In this document: positions 5,843 to 7,219 of the stretch, in pieces
Layout: the number at the start of each line of letters is the position of its first letter
How positions within the stretch are numbered: the first letter of the stretch is position 1
Assembly (NCBI GenBank): GCA_964551295.1
Contig: CAZKDJ010000202.1
Location: 1-7,219 of the forward strand
Direction: 5' to 3'
Source: JAFGED01 sp964551295
GTDB lineage: Bacteria; Chloroflexota; Anaerolineae; B4-G1
DNA: 7,219 nucleotides
Notes under the pieces: generated by a model
What the model saw: only the letters and a program-made list of their open reading frames with translations
Databases searched by the model: none
What the model was told of the DNA's origin: nothing
Position numbers and translations under genes: made by a program

Positions 5843-6713
5843 GTTCCGCATCAACTACACCATCAGCGAGTCAGAGTGCCCCGAGTGTCCGATCTGCGAG
5901 GCATGCCTGCCGACGCCGGAGTGCGAGGTCTACCCCACGGACACCCCCGAGCCCACACCAGAGCCCACCGAGACCCCCATCCCGCCGGAACCGACCGTTT
6001 GCCCGGACCCCAAGCCCATCGACCTGGTGTACATACTGGATGTCTCCGGCAGCATGGACCGGTTGTACCCCGGCTCCGGCAAGAAGCTGGAGGCGGCGCA
6101 GGAAGCCATCTACGCCCTGAACGACCTGGTCAAGAACGAGGGCGGCAGCGGCAGCCGCGTGGCGTTGAGCACCTTCCACAGCGCCGGCAAGGGCTCGGGC
6201 CGGCCGCCCGTCTACCCCACCGATATCAAGCTGGTATCTGACTTTACCACCGACATCGACAGGTTCAACGCCAAGGTCGCAGGGCTTGACGCCTCCGGCG
6301 GCACGCCGACGGCCGAAGCGCTGAGCAAGCTGGCCGACTGGCTGCCCGGCGCGTGGGATCCCAACCACCTGCCGGTGGTGATCCTGATCTCGGACGGCGT
6401 GCCGACGGTGGACCTGGAGACGTACGGCCTCCAGGACTATGACGTGCAGGTGATCAGCCTGTACGACGATGAAGACAACTTCCGGCCGATCGACGACGTG
6501 CGCAACAGCGGCAAACGGTACGATCAATACGGCCAGCGGGCGGGCGAGCCACTCGCCAACGCGATGGAAAAAGTCAACGCCCTGGTCAGCGCGATACCGG
6601 ACGTCACCGTACACGCCATCGCCGTACAAGCGACCCACCAGGGCATCTTTAACGACGGCATCCTCAAGTACGTGGCGGCGAGTTCTACACCACCGAGGAC
6701 ACCGACAGCCTGA
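5760..6713 (+). CDS. von Willebrand factor A domain protein, main frame
   Basis: Longest frame of a surface-type protein; the nominal start is a TTG at 5760, giving 317 codons. Residues from about 30 on look genuine: a Cys ladder (C40, C43, C46, C49, C55), a Thr/Pro/Glu linker (59-79), and a vWA domain (about 86-305). All metal-ion-dependent adhesion site elements are present: D94-x-S96-x-S98, T182 in GGTPT, and D212 in VVILISDGVPT. The domain should therefore bind a divalent cation and a protein or glycan ligand. The last 12 or so residues (SSTPPRTPTA) are out of frame; the true continuation is in the -1 frame from about 6674. The first 28 residues are also doubtful. No signal peptide, ribosome site or ATG is present. 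The gene runs divergently from the LysM gene and overlaps its promoter. It is either truncated and decaying, or intact with assembly indels. Confidence 0.8.
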   Translation: MSSSFQGFRLTLDSTPSRSKGLTCTTLWFRINYTISESECPECPICEACLPTPECEVYPTDTPEPTPEPTETPIPPEPTVCPDPKPIDLVYILDVSGSMDRLYPGSGKKLEAAQEAIYALNDLVKNEGGSGSRVALSTFHSAGKGSGRPPVYPTDIKLVSDFTTDIDRFNAKVAGLDASGGTPTAEALSKLADWLPGAWDPNHLPVVILISDGVPTVDLETYGLQDYDVQVISLYDDEDNFRPIDDVRNSGKRYDQYGQRAGEPLANAMEKVNALVSAIPDVTVHAIAVQATHQGIFNDGILKYVAASSTPPRTPTA

Positions 6714-7219
6714 AGGAATCCATGCGGCGGGCCTACTTTACCAGCGCCTGCGGCGAGCAGGAACCGCCCGGAGGCGAGAGCCCGCCGGAGGATGAACCGC
6801 CCGCGTGCACCAACGTGCGCCGGAACCAGTACAACGTGGAGAACACGACCAACAACCCCTTCCACAGCATCAAGTACGAGTTCGAGAGCGGCGACGAGAT
6901 CAAGAACGGCACGTGGGACGAGTTCAGCTTCACCCTCTCCAAGGAAGAGGCCGCGGCCCTCACCGAGGTCACGATCGAGGCCAAGGCCGGCCGGGCGCGA
7001 GACAGGGCCACCCTATCCGGGTGTGACTTTGCCGGCACGGCGACCTGCGGCCCGGTCAGCGGCAGAAGATCTGACTTTTCCTTCCAGGGAGCCACCGATA
7101 ACGGCAGCAGCGTGACGCTCACCTTCCGGGTCACGAACAACCGCCGGCAAGGCCTCAGCCACGTGGCCATCAGCCTCCCAGAAGGCGTAAAGCCAATCTG
7201 GCCCGAGGACTCTTACCAG
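6674..7219 (+). CDS. C-terminal part of the vWA protein, -1 frame, runs off the window
   Basis: This frame is open for 182 codons to the window edge. It opens with GGEFYTTEDTDSLKESMRRAY, read from the gtg-gcg-gcg-agt stretch; this is the usual end of a vWA domain (Gly-Gly, aromatic, then a helix). It therefore completes the domain left unfinished in the main frame. An acidic, Pro-rich linker (EQEPPGGESPPEDEPP) follows, then a beta-rich region with three cysteines. That region carries WDEFSFTLSKEEAAALTEV and, at 7153-7185, LSHVAISLPEG. The last stretch resembles repeats in other Chloroflexota surface proteins by impression only. An ATG at 6721 lies in this frame, but it is inside the domain and unlikely to be a true start. 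The stop lies outside the window. Confidence 0.75.

Noticed and set aside
5871..6638. Minus-strand open frame of 255 codons opposite the vWA gene
   Set aside because: The plus strand carries an unmistakable vWA domain with all MIDAS residues; the minus frame has an Arg/Gly/Val/Ala composition typical of antisense.

Overview
The window reads as high-GC bacterial chromosome. It is most likely Chloroflexota (Anaerolineae or a relative). The clue is three secreted or surface proteins with Pro/Thr-rich linkers of the TPEPTET kind, tied to LysM, CAP and von Willebrand A domains, a style typical of that phylum. This is inferred from style; there is no rRNA or other marker here.

Layout. From about 5770 down to 1, almost everything is on the minus strand and runs in this order: a secreted double-LysM protein (5671-5066), a CAP/SCP protein with a C-terminal membrane anchor (4925-3738), glutamate racemase MurI (3741-2869), a YdjM-type membrane protein (2849-2121), the lipid II flippase MurJ (2098-464), an unrecognised frameshifted gene (463-60), and the first codons of another gene (63-1). 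From CAP onward the spacing is tight: 4-bp overlap, 19 bp, 22 bp, 0 bp, then perhaps another 4-bp overlap. This looks like one operon. MurI makes D-glutamate for peptidoglycan precursors and MurJ flips lipid II. The LysM protein probably binds the finished wall and the CAP protein sits outside the membrane, so the set has a cell-envelope theme.

The only sizeable gaps are 4926-5065 and 5672-5759. The first holds a 22-bp imperfect palindrome built from GGTARATT units and a putative promoter whose -10 box lies 7 nt from the CAP start codon. The second holds most of a near-consensus promoter (TTGACA, 17 bp, TAAAAT) for the LysM gene.

On the plus strand from about 5760 to the window end is a von Willebrand A surface-type protein with a full MIDAS. 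Its reading frame is broken twice, by +1 near 5843 and -1 near 6674. It has no convincing start codon or signal peptide, and its coding sequence begins inside the LysM promoter. It is either a 5'-truncated, decaying gene or an intact gene hit by assembly indels. I see no CRISPR array, tRNA, rRNA or clear insertion sequence. The window is mostly ordinary; the oddities are the palindromic repeat, the possible leaderless start, and the broken frames at both ends.
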